Shown here piece by piece: positions 16,065 through 24,537 of a stretch of 64,000 nucleotides of DNA; within the stretch, counting starts at the first letter, position 1, and each line of letters begins with the position of its first letter. Below the pieces are notes generated by a model that saw only the letters and a program-made list of their open reading frames with translations, was not told the origin of the DNA and made no database searches. The stretch comes from Actinophytocola xinjiangensis. Its GTDB lineage: Bacteria > Actinomycetota > Actinomycetes > Mycobacteriales > Pseudonocardiaceae. Made by a program: the position numbers and the translations under genes. Location of the stretch: the NCBI RefSeq assembly GCF_001921215.1, contig NZ_MSIF01000002.1, positions 558,001-622,000 of the forward strand, in the 5' to 3' direction.

Positions 16065-16586
16065 TCAGCTCGGTTGACCCGGCTCCCGCTTGAGGGCGTT
16101 GAGGATCCGCTTCATCACGTCGTCGCCGAGATCCGCCTCGTTCTCCTCCTCGGGAGGACGCACGGCAGCGGCCTTGGTGGTGCCCCGACGCGGAAGCGGG
16201 ACGACGGTCGCGTCCATGCCGCTGGGGAGTGGGATGTCCGACCAGATGAGTTGCTGGCCGCCGCCGAGGATCTCGACACCGCTGGTCGACTGCGGCAGCT
16301 CCGGCGGCACGGCCAGCCGAGGGCTGGACCGGTCATCCTGGATCTCGATGGACAATCGGCTGCCCGACAGGCGCAACCGCACAGTGATCATGGCAGGGGG
16401 CGCCGACTTGTCCACCTCGCCCACCACCGCGCGCACAAGACTCCTGGTGGTGTTCGCGACGTCCTCGATCATCGTCGCGACCCGCCACTCGGTCAGGGTG
16501 AACCGCACGAAGAGATCGGCGCAGTTCATGGCGCTTGGCAGCGCGACGAGCCGGAGGTCGTCGACCTGCACGGTCTGGTCGTGCAC
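16065..16586 (-). CDS. Small HATPase-like ATP-binding protein
   Basis: A 173-residue cytosolic protein of a conserved actinomycete family. It begins VHDQTVQVDDLRLVALPSA, followed by NCADLFVRFTLTEW and a GHKL-like fold without phospho-acceptor His, which resembles anti-sigma regulatory ATPases (RsbW-like). The C-terminal 45 residues are charged and probably disordered. The GTG at 16586 is supported by GGAAGGAT upstream; the longer frame crosses non-coding sequence. No partner gene is adjacent. It probably binds a sigma factor or another regulator, but this rests on family resemblance only. Confidence 0.75.
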   Translation of the reverse strand: MHDQTVQVDDLRLVALPSAMNCADLFVRFTLTEWRVATMIEDVANTTRSLVRAVVGEVDKSAPPAMITVRLRLSGSRLSIEIQDDRSSPRLAVPPELPQSTSGVEILGGGQQLIWSDIPLPSGMDATVVPLPRRGTTKAAAVRPPEEENEADLGDDVMKRILNALKREPGQPS

Positions 16587-16961
16587 TGGATCCTTCCACC
16601 CGTTTGCAGCAGGCAACTGACGCCAGATCTTGCCTCTAATCCGCCCCGTTTTGCAAACCCCCTGTCGTCCGTCGGCCGCCCTGCCGCGACGAACGGTCGG
16701 CGGGTGAGAGCCATGCCACATTTCCTCCGTTCGGGTGGTGTGTGGCGGTGTGGGTCCGGGGGTCCTCCTGACCGTGAGCCGAAGGCCCGGCGATGGGGGT
16801 TGAGCCTGGGTCGGTCCGTCGGAGGCCTGGGCCGTCGAGGGGAGGGGTCCGCACCCCCTCAGCACCCCACAACCCAACCCGCCACACCAAAGAAACACGA
16901 TCGAGTGATCACCAAGCGCGTCACGAACAACCCGTCGCCACACCATCGATAACTTCCCGGA
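16587..16961. other. 375-bp divergent intergenic region
   Basis: Separates the HATPase-like gene from the TNT-domain gene. G/T-rich DNA at about 16735-16830 is followed by C/A-rich DNA (16860-16935) on the same strand, which forms an imperfect long inverted repeat. I see no convincing ORF. Confidence 0.5.
16950..16955 (+). promoter_or_regulatory. -10 box of a leaderless promoter (TAACTT)
   Basis: TAACTT ends 6 nt before the ATG at 16962 and no Shine-Dalgarno sequence is present. Confidence 0.45.
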
Positions 16962-17585
16962 ATGCGCCGTTTCCTCACCCTCATCGCCAGCGCAGCGCTG
17001 GCCTTCTCCCTCACCGCCCCGGCTCACGCCGCTCCGATCGTCGACACCGGATGTTCCACCGACTTCTACCGTGAGGACCGACGGCTCGGGCCCGACGATC
17101 TCCCCACCGACGGGCCGGTCGGCGGTCAGCTGGTCGGGTACGACCGCACCGGGCACCGTCCTGTCGACACGTTCCTCGACACTTTCTACGACGACGCCAC
17201 CGATTCCTGGCGTTACCCGCCGAACGACGGCTATCTCACCGGCCCCGACGGCGAGCCGGTCCGTTCCGAGCTGATGCTTCTCGACGGCGCCAGGATCGAT
17301 CGCTACGGCAGCGAGTTCGGCGCTTTCCTCGCCCCCGCCGGCAGTTCCTACACCACCCGCGCCATTCCGCCGTCCAATCTCGTCGGTGAGCCGGCGGCTG
17401 ACTGCAACTATCACGCCTACGAGGTGCTGCGCCCGTTCGAGGTGAACTCCGGGCCGATCGCGCCGTGGTTCTTCCAGACCGGCGGCGGGATCCAGTACCA
17501 GCTCGACGGCGACCTCGTGCCGGGCGCGCCCGACCGGTTGTCGGTGAAGTGGTTGCTGGACAACGGGTATCTCGTCGAGGAATGA
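16962..17585 (+). CDS. Secreted TNT-domain protein (NAD+ glycohydrolase-like)
   Basis: A 207-residue exported protein with a clear signal peptide (residues 1-23, cleavage near AHA). The mature part matches the tuberculosis necrotizing toxin fold: WRYPPNDGYLTGP, DRYGSEFGAFLAPAG, YTTRAIPP, YHAYEVLRPFEV and GGGIQYQL. Catalytic TNT enzymes use conserved Arg residues and a Gln; equivalents are plausible at the YTTRA Arg and the Gln of GGGIQY. Activity would destroy NAD+ outside the cell or in a target cell. No linked immunity gene is visible, and unlike CpnT there is no channel domain. A strong terminator follows at 17591. Confidence 0.85.
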   Translation: MRRFLTLIASAALAFSLTAPAHAAPIVDTGCSTDFYREDRRLGPDDLPTDGPVGGQLVGYDRTGHRPVDTFLDTFYDDATDSWRYPPNDGYLTGPDGEPVRSELMLLDGARIDRYGSEFGAFLAPAGSSYTTRAIPPSNLVGEPAADCNYHAYEVLRPFEVNSGPIAPWFFQTGGGIQYQLDGDLVPGAPDRLSVKWLLDNGYLVEE

Positions 17586-17590
17586 ACAAA

Positions 17591-17631
17591 ACGACGCGCC
17601 GGCCCAAGGGGGAGGGAGGCCGGCGCGTCGT
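17591..17631 (+). terminator. Terminator of the TNT-domain gene
   Basis: A perfect 14-bp stem (17591-17604 with 17618-17631) and a 13-nt loop, beginning 6 bp after the stop. Confidence 0.8.
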
Positions 17632-17721
17632 ACGGGGCGGGTTGGGGGATCACCGCCTTGCGGACGCTCGGTGCGTCACGACCAATACTCGCAGGTCGGG
17701 GTCTGGTTGGCGTCGGATGGA

Positions 17722-17767
17722 CGAAGGCTCCCGGTCTACGCCCCAGGGCGTAGACCGGGAGCCTTCG
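17722..17767. terminator. Perfect 22-bp inverted repeat, bidirectional terminator
   Basis: Arms 17722-17743 and 17746-17767 match completely with two central bases. It lies between the convergent TNT-domain and SecDF genes, 17 bp from the SecDF stop. Confidence 0.85.
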
Positions 17768-17783
17768 CGTACGCCGATCGGGG

Positions 17784-20048
17784 TCAGACCACCGCCCCGG
17801 TTCCCTGGCGTTCCCGCTGGCGGGACGGGGTGCGGGACTTGCCGGCCCCGGGCCACCGCTTGTCCAGCAGGATCGCCACCGGCCCGGCCGTCACCACTGT
17901 CGACAGGGTGCCGACCAGCAACCCGAGCAGCAGCGCCAGCGCGAAGTCCGCGAGCGAACCGTCGCCGAGGAACAGCAGCGCGCCGAGCACGAACAGCACA
18001 CCGATACCGGTGTTCACCGTGCGGGGCAGCGTTTGCAGGATCGCGCCGCCGACAACCCGGTGGAACGGTTCTCGTCGTTTCCTGCCGCGGAGCTCGCGCA
18101 CCCGGTCGAACACGACCACCGAGTCGTTGACCGAGTAGCCGATCACGGTCAGCAGCGCCGCCAGGAACACGCCGTCCATGGTCTTGCCGAGCCAGGTGAA
18201 GATCCCGAGCACCAGCACCACGTCCTGCGCGAGCGCGATGACCGTCGCCAGGCCAAGACGCCAGTCGAAGCGGATCGCCAGGTAGGCGAGCTGGGCCAGG
18301 ACCGCCAGGCCGAGCGCGATCAGCGCCTGCACCCGCAGTTCGGCACCGAGGCTCGGGCCGATCTGCTCGTCCCGCACCTCCTCCGCACCGCCGGCGACGT
18401 CCGCGACGGCCGTGCGGATCTGCTCGGCCTCCTCGTCGGTGGCCGGCTCGGTGCGCACCGACACCCCGCCGTCACCGGCGAGCTGGACGACCGCGCGCGG
18501 GAACCCGACCTCGGCGACCGCGTCGCGCACCTGCTCGACGTCGACCGCCTGGCCGGTGTCGTACTCGAGCTGCCGGCCGCCGGTGAACTCGACACCGAGG
18601 TTCGGCCCGACGGCGAACAGGCCGGCCAGCGCCAGCACCACCGCGACCGCCGACCCCAGCAGCCACCGCAACGGCCGCGACACCCAACCCCAGTCGCGCC
18701 GCTCCACCCACGTGCGCACCCGGCCCTGGTGGGCCAGCCCGCTCAGCGCGGGGCGACCCAGCGGCGAACGCAGCACCATCTCCAGCAGGGCCCTGGTCAG
18801 CACCAGGCAGGTGAACATGGAGGCGAGCACACCGATGGTCAGCGTCACGCCGAAGCCGCGCACCGGTCCGGACGCCAGCCAGAACAGCAGGCCGGCGGCG
18901 AGCAACGTGGTCACGTTGGAGTCCACGATGGCCGACAACGCGCCCCTGAACCCCCGGTCGGCGGCCTTCGGTAGCGAGCCCGTGTATTCCTCGCGGGCCC
19001 GTTCGAACACAAGGACCGTCGCGTCCACCGCCATCCCGATGGCCAGGACGAACCCGGCGAGGCCGGGCAGGGTGAGGGTGGCGCCGATCGCCAGCAGCGC
19101 AGCGTAGGACACCCCGGCGTAGCCGGCGAGCGCGAGGACCGCGACGAACCCGGCGAGCCGGTACACCACGATCAGGAACGCCGCGATCAGGGCGAGCCCG
19201 ATGATCGCCGCGCGGGCGCTGGTGTCGATGGCTTCCTCGCCGAGCGTGGGGCCGACGGTCCGCTGCTCGATCACCTCGACCGGGACGGGCAGGGCACCGG
19301 CGTTGACCAGCAGCGCGAGGTCGGCGGCCTCCTCCTGGGTGAACTGCCCGGTGATCTGGGTACTGCTGCCGATGATCCCGACACCGCAGGTGATGCTCGG
19401 ATCGACCTGCGGTGAGGAGATGGCCTCGTCGTCGAGCACGATCGCCACCCGGCGCGACGGGGTACCCGGCGGGGAGCACGCCGCGTCGGCGGTGAGCTTC
19501 TCCCACGCCTGCCCGTCCCGGAAGTTGACCGACACGATCCAGCCGGCGCCCTGCGGGTTGTTGCCGGCCCGGGCGTCCTCGACCCCGTCGCCGCTGAGCG
19601 CCGCCGGCCCCAGCCGCAGCTGCTGGCCGGACTCGTCCGGCACGATCCGCTCACCCTCGGCCGGCTGCGCCCCCGGCTCGGCGACGCCGACCACCGGGTG
19701 GAACGTCAACGCGGCCGTGCGCCCGATGACCTCCACGGCCTCGGCCGGGTCACGGACGTCCGGCAGTTCGACGACGATGCGCCGCTCCCCGGACCTGGCC
19801 AACGTCGGCTCGGCGACACCGAGCGCGTCGACCCGCCGCCGCAGCACCTCGATGGCCCGGTCGGTCGACTCGGCGTTGGCCTCGACGGTCGGTGAGTTGT
19901 TGGTCTCCAGAACGATCTGGGTGCCGCCACGCAGGTCGAGACCGAGCCGGGGGGCGGTGGTGAGCAGCAGGTAGGCGGTGGTGGCGAGGACGGCGAGGGA
20001 GAGCAGGGCTCTGATGAGCAGACCTCGCTGCGCGGGTGTGCGCGGCAC
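17784..20048 (-). CDS. secDF: Protein translocase SecDF, fused
   Basis: A 754-residue RND-type protein that uses the proton gradient to help Sec export. The SecD half begins with one helix and the LGLDLRGGTQIVLE motif, followed by a periplasmic domain and helices carrying AIGMAVDATVLVFERAREE. The SecF half starts near residue 455 (NLGVEFTGGRQLEYDTG) and has GYSVNDSVVVFDRVRE. Actinomycetes usually have separate secD and secF next to yajC; this fused copy has neither neighbour and may be a second SecDF, as reported for some streptomycetes. A small exported protein gene lies 48 bp upstream on the same strand. Confidence 0.95.
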   Translation of the reverse strand: MPRTPAQRGLLIRALLSLAVLATTAYLLLTTAPRLGLDLRGGTQIVLETNNSPTVEANAESTDRAIEVLRRRVDALGVAEPTLARSGERRIVVELPDVRDPAEAVEVIGRTAALTFHPVVGVAEPGAQPAEGERIVPDESGQQLRLGPAALSGDGVEDARAGNNPQGAGWIVSVNFRDGQAWEKLTADAACSPPGTPSRRVAIVLDDEAISSPQVDPSITCGVGIIGSSTQITGQFTQEEAADLALLVNAGALPVPVEVIEQRTVGPTLGEEAIDTSARAAIIGLALIAAFLIVVYRLAGFVAVLALAGYAGVSYAALLAIGATLTLPGLAGFVLAIGMAVDATVLVFERAREEYTGSLPKAADRGFRGALSAIVDSNVTTLLAAGLLFWLASGPVRGFGVTLTIGVLASMFTCLVLTRALLEMVLRSPLGRPALSGLAHQGRVRTWVERRDWGWVSRPLRWLLGSAVAVVLALAGLFAVGPNLGVEFTGGRQLEYDTGQAVDVEQVRDAVAEVGFPRAVVQLAGDGGVSVRTEPATDEEAEQIRTAVADVAGGAEEVRDEQIGPSLGAELRVQALIALGLAVLAQLAYLAIRFDWRLGLATVIALAQDVVLVLGIFTWLGKTMDGVFLAALLTVIGYSVNDSVVVFDRVRELRGRKRREPFHRVVGGAILQTLPRTVNTGIGVLFVLGALLFLGDGSLADFALALLLGLLVGTLSTVVTAGPVAILLDKRWPGAGKSRTPSRQRERQGTGAVV

Positions 20049-20096
20049 GGGGTTTTCCTCCAGCGGAAGGGACGGATGCGGGGTGTGAGGCGTCCG

Positions 20097-20423
20097 TCAG
20101 GCCGGGGGAGCGCGGTCGCCGGCGGTCCGCAGATGAGCACGTGACGTCGCCTGCTCGTCCTCGGCCGTGCCCGTCGCGGTCACCGAGGGCACCTGGTCAC
20201 GCGCGGGCGGTGGTGCGGCGTCGGCCAACGGCAGGTCAGGCGGGCCGGGAGAATGCGCGAGCCCCGAAGCGGGCGGGGTGGCGACAGCCAGAACCACCGC
20301 GCCGTGACTGGGATCCTCGGGGGTCTGGGCGTTGGCGGAGGTCCCCATCCCGAACACGGCCAACACGGCGACGAGTAACGCCGCCGCTACCAGGCGGCGG
20401 TCTCTGGCCGTGTATCCGTGCAC
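20097..20423 (-). CDS. Small exported hypothetical protein
   Basis: A 108-residue protein from the GTG at 20423. Residues 10-30 (LVAAALLVAVLAVFGMG) form a signal peptide or anchor ending near SANAQ. The rest is Pro/Ala-rich and probably disordered. TACGGT ends 6 nt before the GTG, the leaderless pattern seen elsewhere in the window. It lies upstream of secDF with a 48-bp gap and could be co-transcribed. No family recognised. Confidence 0.55.
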   Translation of the reverse strand: MHGYTARDRRLVAAALLVAVLAVFGMGTSANAQTPEDPSHGAVVLAVATPPASGLAHSPGPPDLPLADAAPPPARDQVPSVTATGTAEDEQATSRAHLRTAGDRAPPA

Positions 20424-20493
20424 GTCCGCACCGTAGCCGGTTGGCCGGGGTGCTGGCGAGAGCTGGTCGGTGACCGGGCGCTCGACCACCCGG

Positions 20494-20524
20494 CTCTGGG
20501 GCAGGGCGCGGCCCTGCCCCAGAG
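20494..20524 (-). terminator. Terminator of the PadR/ABC operon
   Basis: A perfect 14-bp stem (20494-20507 with 20511-20524) and a 3-nt loop, 15 bp after the permease stop. Its GGGGCAGGGC/GCCCTGCCCC core recurs at 27187 and 40335. Confidence 0.8.
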
Positions 20525-20539
20525 CGCACACCGGTCAGA

Positions 20540-23197
20540 TCAGTCCAACCGCCGAACCATGGGCAGCCGAGAACGCGTGGACACCATCGCGACCCCCACC
20601 GCCAACAACGGCACCACCACCACGGTCACCGCGAGGTTCTCCCAGGGCATCGCCACCTCCAGCTGCCCGGTCAACGGCACCACGGCAAATCCGAGCGCCC
20701 CACCGAAAACCAACCCCGTCGCCGTTCCCAACAAGCTCAGCACCAACGCCTGGGCACCGGCCAGGAACCGCCGGCGTCGTGGCTGCGCACCGATCGCCGC
20801 CAGCGTCGCCAGGTCGGCCCGGCTTTCCGCCCCGGACAGCGCCACCGTGATTCCGACGCCGAACAAGGTCACCAAGCCGGCCCCGGCCGCCAGCGCCAAC
20901 GAAATCAGGTTCGCTTCGTCGGCGTGGTCGGTTTCCACCGTGGCGGTCAGACCACTGTCCTCGGCCGACGTGATGGCCGCGTCGATCTGGTCCTGGGTGG
21001 CGTCCGGTGAATGGACCACGGCATACGAGATGGTTCGTACCGTCCAGCCGTTGGCGCGTGCGGTTTCGGCGGAGACGAACGCGTCGGGCAGATCGTAGAA
21101 GGACGTCTGGTCGCCGAGTTTCTGTGGGAGGTGGTGGGCCGGGAGGCTGACGGTCTCGCCGCCCTCCGATTGCGGGATGGTGGTCGCTTCTCCGTCAATG
21201 ATCAGGCATTCGTCGGTGATCAGGACGTCGCCGTTGGCCATGGCGGTCAGCGCGGCCGGGTCGGGGCGTTGGCCGGTCGCCAGCTCGATCAGTTCCGGGG
21301 TGGCTACGCCAAGACGGTTGGACTGGTGGGCGCAGTCGATGGTGGAGATGCTGGTCTGGCCGAAGTTGATCGGGAACGGATACGAGTCGGTCTCCTGCTC
21401 GACGAACTGGATCTCGTGGGTGACCGCCCCTGGCAGCTCGGCCGCGGCCGCGGTGGTGCCTTCGGCCAGCCGCTTGTCGACGTTGTCGTCGGCCAGCCAC
21501 GGGTCCTCGCTGACGAGGATCGTGTGGTCGGGGACCGTGCGGTAGTCGTTGGCGGTCACGGAGGACAGGCTGAACGCCAGCGTCACCGAACCGGTCACCA
21601 CGACCATGATCGCCACGATCGCCGGGACGGTGCGGTGCCGGTGACGTCCGGCGTCGCGCAGAGCCAGGCGACTGGTCAGCGGCAACCGGGATCCCACCCG
21701 GCCGAGGACACCGACCAGGCCCGAGACCGCCAGCGCCATCCCGGCCACCAGCACCAGCGAGCTGACCAGCACCCCGACCATCGCCGGGAACACCTCCAGC
21801 GACGGGTACTCGGTGGCCGTCGACGACTCCAGCGCGGCGTTGTAGTCCCGCACCGCCGCCCTCGCCACCAGCGCGGACACGATCAGACCGCCGATCCCCA
21901 CCCCCAGTAGAGCCATGCCGAGGACCGGCCGCCGGGACGTGCCCGTGGTGTTGCGGAAACGTTGGGCCAGCGCGTCCACCGGCCGCATCCTGGCCGCGCC
22001 GATCGCCGGCAGCAGCGCCGCCGCGGCGCCCGAGGCCACGCCGATGGCGGCCGCAACGGACAGCTCGATCCAGCCCAGCGTCCAGCCGTCGATGAGATTG
22101 TTGGTCGCCCACTCCCACGTCGACGTGCCGGCGACCAGCACCAGCCAGCCGAACACCAGGCCGGACGCGGTGCCGATGACCCCCAGGAACAGGCCCTGGG
22201 CGAGCACGATGCGCCGCACGTGCCGGGCCGTGCCGCCGTTGGCGCCGACCAGCCCCAGCTCACGGATCTGGCGTCGGGCGCCGACGGCGAACGCCGCGCC
22301 GGCCAACAGCACGACCTCCAGCAGCCCCAGCGCGACGATCAGCACGACCGGGGCCGCGGTCTCCATCAGGTCGACGAACGACGACGTCGGCAGGTACTGC
22401 CCGGGATCGGTGTAGAACGCGCGGGGACGGAACTCGACGCCATGGTCGGCCAGCAGCGGCCACACCGTGTCGCCGTCGGTGCCGGCCGGCAGGTCGACGT
22501 AGTAGTTGAGCAGGGGTTTCAGGTCGTCGGGCTTGTCGTCGACCAGTACGGAGCCGGGCAGCACCTGGGCCGCTTCGGAGTCGGTCATGTACGGGTGGAC
22601 CGACACGCCGGTCACGGTGATCGTCGGCCCGTCGTCGGGGGTGATCGTGGCGCCGGCGCGGAGTTGGTCGTCGTCGAGCAGGCCGAGGCGTTCGGCCAGC
22701 GGTTCGGTGACCACGGCCTCGGTCGGGGAACTCGGTGGACGGCCGGAGAGCATCCGGGCGAACTGCGCGGTCAGCGGGTCGCCGACGGCGAAGATCGACA
22801 GTTCCGAGCGCACGATCCGGTCGCCCTCGCGCAGCCGCAGGGCCTGTGAGTCCGGGGAGGCGACGATCCGCGAACCGGGCGGCAGCAGGCCGAGTACGTC
22901 GACCGTGGCCGGGTCGCGGGTCTCGTCGGGTGTCGCCTCGGGCATCTCCGCGTAGTCCGAGCGGCCCGGTTCCCAGCCGGGCAGCGAGGGCCGGTCGGTG
23001 ACCGAGACGAAACCATCCGCCTGGCCGAGGAACCTGTCGGCTTGGTACTCGTCGCCGGTGACCGTGCGCAGCAGCCCGTCGACCACGGTCGCGCCGGCGA
23101 TCGGCACGGCGATCAGCGACGCGACCAGGATCGAGCGTTTCAGGTTGCGCCGCACGGACCGCCGGGCGATCCGCAGCGCGGGCCGCCAGCCACTCAC
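20540..23197 (-). CDS. ABC transporter permease, FtsX/MacB type
   Basis: An 885-residue permease with a first helix at about 20-42, a large extracytoplasmic domain, FtsX modules near residues 280-420 and 770-880, and further helices between about 430 and 520. This is the usual double-FtsX layout. The GTG at 23197 overlaps the ATPase stop by 4 bp (GTGA); the longer frame reads through the ATPase gene. With the ATPase it forms a MacB-like exporter that either moves lipoproteins or peptides or works by mechanotransmission. PadR control suggests a drug or envelope stress response. Confidence 0.92.
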   Translation of the reverse strand: MSGWRPALRIARRSVRRNLKRSILVASLIAVPIAGATVVDGLLRTVTGDEYQADRFLGQADGFVSVTDRPSLPGWEPGRSDYAEMPEATPDETRDPATVDVLGLLPPGSRIVASPDSQALRLREGDRIVRSELSIFAVGDPLTAQFARMLSGRPPSSPTEAVVTEPLAERLGLLDDDQLRAGATITPDDGPTITVTGVSVHPYMTDSEAAQVLPGSVLVDDKPDDLKPLLNYYVDLPAGTDGDTVWPLLADHGVEFRPRAFYTDPGQYLPTSSFVDLMETAAPVVLIVALGLLEVVLLAGAAFAVGARRQIRELGLVGANGGTARHVRRIVLAQGLFLGVIGTASGLVFGWLVLVAGTSTWEWATNNLIDGWTLGWIELSVAAAIGVASGAAAALLPAIGAARMRPVDALAQRFRNTTGTSRRPVLGMALLGVGIGGLIVSALVARAAVRDYNAALESSTATEYPSLEVFPAMVGVLVSSLVLVAGMALAVSGLVGVLGRVGSRLPLTSRLALRDAGRHRHRTVPAIVAIMVVVTGSVTLAFSLSSVTANDYRTVPDHTILVSEDPWLADDNVDKRLAEGTTAAAAELPGAVTHEIQFVEQETDSYPFPINFGQTSISTIDCAHQSNRLGVATPELIELATGQRPDPAALTAMANGDVLITDECLIIDGEATTIPQSEGGETVSLPAHHLPQKLGDQTSFYDLPDAFVSAETARANGWTVRTISYAVVHSPDATQDQIDAAITSAEDSGLTATVETDHADEANLISLALAAGAGLVTLFGVGITVALSGAESRADLATLAAIGAQPRRRRFLAGAQALVLSLLGTATGLVFGGALGFAVVPLTGQLEVAMPWENLAVTVVVVPLLAVGVAMVSTRSRLPMVRRLD

Positions 23198-23916
23198 TGC
23201 GCCCCCTCCAGCAGCGAGTCGGGCGCGCCGAGGGTGCCGGTCTCGTCGACGACGCGGCCGTCGCGCAGGAACACGATCTCGTCGGCCCACGCGGCGTGCC
23301 GGGCCTCGTGGGTGACCAGCACGCCGGCGGCCCCGGCGTCGCAGCGAGCGCGGATGGTGCGCAGCACGGCCTCACCGGTGTTGGAGTCCAGGGCGCCGGT
23401 TGGCTCGTCGGCCAGCAGCAGCCGCCGGGGGCCGACCAGCGCGCGGGCGATCGCGACCCGCTGCTGCTGCCCGCCGGACATCTCGTCGGGAAAGCGTTTG
23501 GCCAGGTCGGCGACGCCGATGTCGGTCAGCGCTGCCATGGCGTCTTCCCGTGCCTGCGCCAGCTTCACGCCGTCCAGTTCCCGGGGCAGCGCCACGTTCT
23601 CCACGGCGGTCAGCGCCGGGATGAGGTTGAGGTCCTGGAAGACGTAGCCGACGCTGCGGCGGCGCAGTTCGGCCAGCCCGGCACGGCTCAGGTCGCCCAG
23701 GCGGCGGCCCTCCACCACGACGTCGCCCTCCGACGGCGTGTCCAGCCCGCCGGCCAGTTGCAGCAGCGTGGACTTGCCGGAGCCCGACGGCCCCATCACG
23801 GCGACCAGCCGCCCGGGGGCGACCTTCAGGTTCACCCGGTGCAGCGCGGTCACGGCGGTCGGGCCGCTGCCGTGGACGCGGGTGACGTCACGTAGTTCCA
23901 GTGCCAGGTCGGTCAT
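23194..23916 (-). CDS. ABC transporter ATPase (LolD/MacB type)
   Basis: A 240-residue ATPase with Walker A GPSGSGKST (about 42-50), signature MSGGQQQRVAIARAL, Walker B LLLADEPTGALDS and the H-loop VLVTHEARHAAW. The TGALDSNTG extension of Walker B is typical of the LolD/MacB/FtsE group that pairs with FtsX-type permeases. The start overlaps the PadR stop by 4 bp and its end overlaps the permease start by 4 bp. Confidence 0.95.
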   Translation of the reverse strand: MTDLALELRDVTRVHGSGPTAVTALHRVNLKVAPGRLVAVMGPSGSGKSTLLQLAGGLDTPSEGDVVVEGRRLGDLSRAGLAELRRRSVGYVFQDLNLIPALTAVENVALPRELDGVKLAQAREDAMAALTDIGVADLAKRFPDEMSGGQQQRVAIARALVGPRRLLLADEPTGALDSNTGEAVLRTIRARCDAGAAGVLVTHEARHAAWADEIVFLRDGRVVDETGTLGAPDSLLEGAQ

Positions 23917-24491
23917 CGCCGGGCCTCCTGCTGGTGCGGGGTGACCGGCGCTCGGGGCGCGGCGGCCGGGGGCGGTTCGAGGCGGGCCAGCCGAGTCTCG
24001 GAGTGGTCCAGCCAGCGGACCTCGGCCTCCGCGCGGAAGAGCATCGAGTCGAGGACCAGTAGCCAGGCGGTGTCCGCGTTGTCGTCGGCCCTGGTCTTGA
24101 GTCGGGTGAGTTCCTGCAGGTGGCGCACGGTGGCGGTGCGTTGGGCCTGGACGACGGCGCGCGCGTCGACGCCCGGCGTGGTGACCGCGAGCGCGATCTT
24201 GATGGCCAGCTCGTCGCGGGGGCGGGCGTCCTGGGTGACCGGCGTGGTGAACCAGCGTTCCAGCTCGACGCGCCCGGCGTCGGTGAGCTGGTAGACCACC
24301 TTGCCCTGGTCGTCGGCCTCGCCGGTCTCGGCGACCAGGCCGTCGCGGTGCAGGCGGGACAGGGTGGTGTAAACCTGCCCGATGTTCAGCGGCCAGGTGG
24401 CGCCGGTCGAGCGTTCGAACTCGGTGCGCAGCTGGTAGCCGTACATGGGCTCGCGTTCGAGCAGCGCCAGCAGGCCGTACTTGATGGACAT
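23913..24491 (-). CDS. PadR-family transcriptional regulator
   Basis: A 192-residue regulator. The N-terminal winged helix (residues 1-85) has the family pattern SIKYGLLALLEREPMYGYQL and GQVYTTLSRLHRDGLV. The C-terminal coiled-coil dimerisation part contains HLQELTRLKTRAD and ends in a Pro/Ala tail. It is the first gene of the operon with the ABC exporter and should repress its own operon through the palindrome just upstream of its start. Confidence 0.94.
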   Translation of the reverse strand: MSIKYGLLALLEREPMYGYQLRTEFERSTGATWPLNIGQVYTTLSRLHRDGLVAETGEADDQGKVVYQLTDAGRVELERWFTTPVTQDARPRDELAIKIALAVTTPGVDARAVVQAQRTATVRHLQELTRLKTRADDNADTAWLLVLDSMLFRAEAEVRWLDHSETRLARLEPPPAAAPRAPVTPHQQEARR

Positions 24492-24493
24492 GG

Positions 24494-24517
24494 ATACGGA
24501 GTATGCATACTCGGTAT
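24494..24517. promoter_or_regulatory. PadR operator palindrome
   Basis: GAGTATGCATACTC (24499-24512) is a perfect 14-bp palindrome. Outer ATAC/GTAT arms extend it to 24 bp with one mismatched pair. It ends 3 bp before the padR ATG, where it would overlap the promoter. Confidence 0.75.
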
Positions 24518-24537
24518 CTATTGCGCAAGCGGAACGC

